From: an uncultured beta proteobacterium
GTDB lineage: Bacteria; Pseudomonadota; Gammaproteobacteria; Burkholderiales; Burkholderiaceae
Direction of reading: 5' to 3'
NCBI GenBank assembly: GCA_903938955.1
Contig: CAJAFJ010000627.1
Coordinates: 1-6,856 of the forward strand
DNA length: 6,856 nucleotides
A program made the translations under genes and the position numbers. The notes beneath the pieces were generated by a model that did no database searches, had not been told where the DNA came from, and saw only the letters and a list, made by a program, of their open reading frames with translations. Shown one piece after another: positions 5,896-6,856 of the stretch; the stretch's first letter is position 1, and every line of letters starts with the position of its first letter.

Positions 5896-6149
5896 TAGCC
5901 ACCGGCAATCGGCGGCCAGATGGCCAGCACATCGCCCTCGACCAGCGTCTGGGTCAGGCGCTTATCTGGCTCGATGTATTTGCCGTTGAGCAGCACCAGA
6001 TGCACCAGCTTGGGCGGTAGGCCATAGGGTTCGATGATCTGCAGGATGGTGGCATCTGGCGCAACATCGAGTTCCAGCACATTGCTGTAGCGCGCCTCGA
6101 CCGGCAAATAATCGGTCAGCGAGGCAAACAGCTTAAAGGTAATTTTCAT
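5895..6149 (-). CDS. MoaD/ThiS-family sulfur-carrier protein
   Basis: The 84-residue ubiquitin-like protein has the beta-grasp pattern of MoaD/ThiS: MKITFKLFASLTDYLP at the start, a central LNGKYIEPDKRL segment, GDVLAIWPPIAGG at the end, and the C-terminal Gly83-Gly84 that is activated as a thiocarboxylate. MoaD donates sulfur for the dithiolene of molybdopterin, and paralogues beside tungsten aldehyde oxidoreductases are thought to serve a dedicated cofactor. ATG 6149 is preferred because AAGGG lies about 9 nt upstream; an in-frame TTG at 6155 would add only two residues. The gene begins 12 nt after the stop of the FAD oxidoreductase gene, so they are one operon. Its stop codon abuts the inverted-repeat element. 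A housekeeping MoaD is usually next to moaE, which is absent here, arguing for a specialised paralogue. Confidence 0.85.
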   Translation of the reverse strand: MKITFKLFASLTDYLPVEARYSNVLELDVAPDATILQIIEPYGLPPKLVHLVLLNGKYIEPDKRLTQTLVEGDVLAIWPPIAGG

Positions 6150-6161
6150 CGTCAAAAACCC

Positions 6162-6856
6162 TTAGCGACGGCGCTCATCCTGCGCGCCTGACCAGGCATT
6201 TTGGGCCTGGGCGCTGGCGAGATAGGCTTCCATCAGCTTGGTCGGGTCGTTTTTCAGGATGTCTTTCCACTCGCCCAATTTAACCTGACCTTCGACCAGT
6301 CCACGCATCACGCCAACGTGCTCAGTCCAGCCCACAGAATTGCAGCCCACCAGCACATCGCCCTTGAATTGCAGGCTCAGGTGACGGCCAGCGTCGACGT
6401 CGGTCAACTCCACATGCTCGCCGCCGGGGTGGCCTTGCCAGTCACCAAAGCTGGTGGAGATCAAGCCCAATGTGTCAAGCACGTTGATTTGCGTGACGCC
6501 TTTGAGCTCGGATTGGGGCAACGCGCCGCGAGAAAACGCCACCATGTTGATGGCGGCGACGCGAGCCTGTTCGGCCGCGTTGGGCTGAATCGCGCTGACG
6601 ATCATTTTTCCGGACACTTTGTCAAACGCTTCGCAACAATCGCCCGCCGCATAGATGCCGGGCACATTGGTTTGCAGGTGTTCATCGGTCAACACGCCCA
6701 GCAGACAGGTGATGCCGGAGTTTTCCAGATAGCCGATGGCGGGACGCACCCCGGCGGCACTGATGACCAGATCGGCCTCCACGGTTTGCCCATTCGACAG
6801 CTTGACCTGTAGCGGCGCACCGGGCGTGATGGATTCCACCTTGGTGCCGGTAAACA
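6162..6856 (-). CDS. FAD/NAD(P)-dependent oxidoreductase, C-terminal part (5' end outside window)
   Basis: The frame stays open to the window edge (FTGTKVESITPG is read through the GTG at 6839), so about 230 C-terminal residues are seen. They fit the pyridine-nucleotide disulfide oxidoreductase class II fold: DLVISAAGVRPAIGYLENSGI from the end of the NAD-binding domain, the second FAD signature TNVPGIYAAGDCCEA with the flavin-contacting Asp, then a C-terminal domain of roughly 130 residues ending in a charged tail. Such proteins pass electrons between NAD(P)H and iron-sulfur or metal partners. The 12-nt spacing to a MoaD-like gene suggests the FAD subunit of an Aor-type tungsten/molybdenum aldehyde oxidoreductase, as AorC in Aromatoleum. 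Other options are a nitrite-reductase-type or rubredoxin-reductase-type FAD protein. The catalytic partner would lie beyond base 6856. Confidence 0.83.
   Translation of the reverse strand, partial: FTGTKVESITPGAPLQVKLSNGQTVEADLVISAAGVRPAIGYLENSGITCLLGVLTDEHLQTNVPGIYAAGDCCEAFDKVSGKMIVSAIQPNAAEQARVAAINMVAFSRGALPQSELKGVTQINVLDTLGLISTSFGDWQGHPGGEHVELTDVDAGRHLSLQFKGDVLVGCNSVGWTEHVGVMRGLVEGQVKLGEWKDILKNDPTKLMEAYLASAQAQNAWSGAQDERRR

Noticed and set aside
6201..6812. 203-codon plus-strand frame opposite the FAD oxidoreductase
   Set aside because: It is His/Gln-rich antisense of a gene with a clear FAD motif and lacks any domain signal.

Overview
The window looks like a chromosomal segment of a GC-rich betaproteobacterium, most likely a Burkholderiales/Comamonadaceae member of the Rhodoferax/Polaromonas type. 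This rests on protein character and gene order (rpsA-ihfB-lapA-lapB-rfaE1-rfaD), not on a database search. No tRNA, rRNA, CRISPR array or transposase gene is visible.

Left part (1-4261, + strand): the 3' end of rpsA (ribosomal protein S1) closes with a strong intrinsic terminator. ihfB (IHF beta subunit) follows, then a tightly packed envelope operon. lapA overlaps lapB by 11 nt, lapB overlaps rfaE1 by 1 nt (TGATG), and rfaE1 overlaps rfaD by 4 nt (ATGA). LapA/LapB are inner-membrane lipopolysaccharide assembly factors. RfaE1 (heptose-7-phosphate kinase) and RfaD (ADP-heptose epimerase) make the heptose precursor of the LPS inner core. The operon therefore couples control of LPS amount with supply of a core sugar. 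A terminator-like hairpin followed by eight T's lies inside the first codons of lapA and could act as an attenuator for the operon.

Middle part (4262-5451, + strand): a terminator hairpin separates rfaD from a secreted ComEA-like helix-hairpin-helix protein that carries an unusual Lys/Ala/Glu-rich tail. A second clean terminator follows. Next is crcB, a Fluc-type fluoride channel, whose start codon sits in a perfect 14-bp palindrome.

Right part (5483-6856, - strand, convergent with crcB): the 3' end of a cluster transcribed leftward. It holds an FAD/NAD(P)-dependent oxidoreductase that runs off the window, a MoaD/ThiS-type sulfur-carrier protein ending in Gly-Gly, and an unrecognised 99-aa protein ending in Gly-Gly-Gly. 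The combination suggests the tail of a tungsten- or molybdenum-cofactor aldehyde oxidoreductase (Aor-type) operon, but the catalytic gene is not in the window. The gap between the MoaD-like gene and the 99-aa gene is almost entirely filled by a ~100-bp element with 20-bp imperfect terminal inverted repeats and flanking TTA triplets, resembling a MITE or family-specific intergenic repeat.
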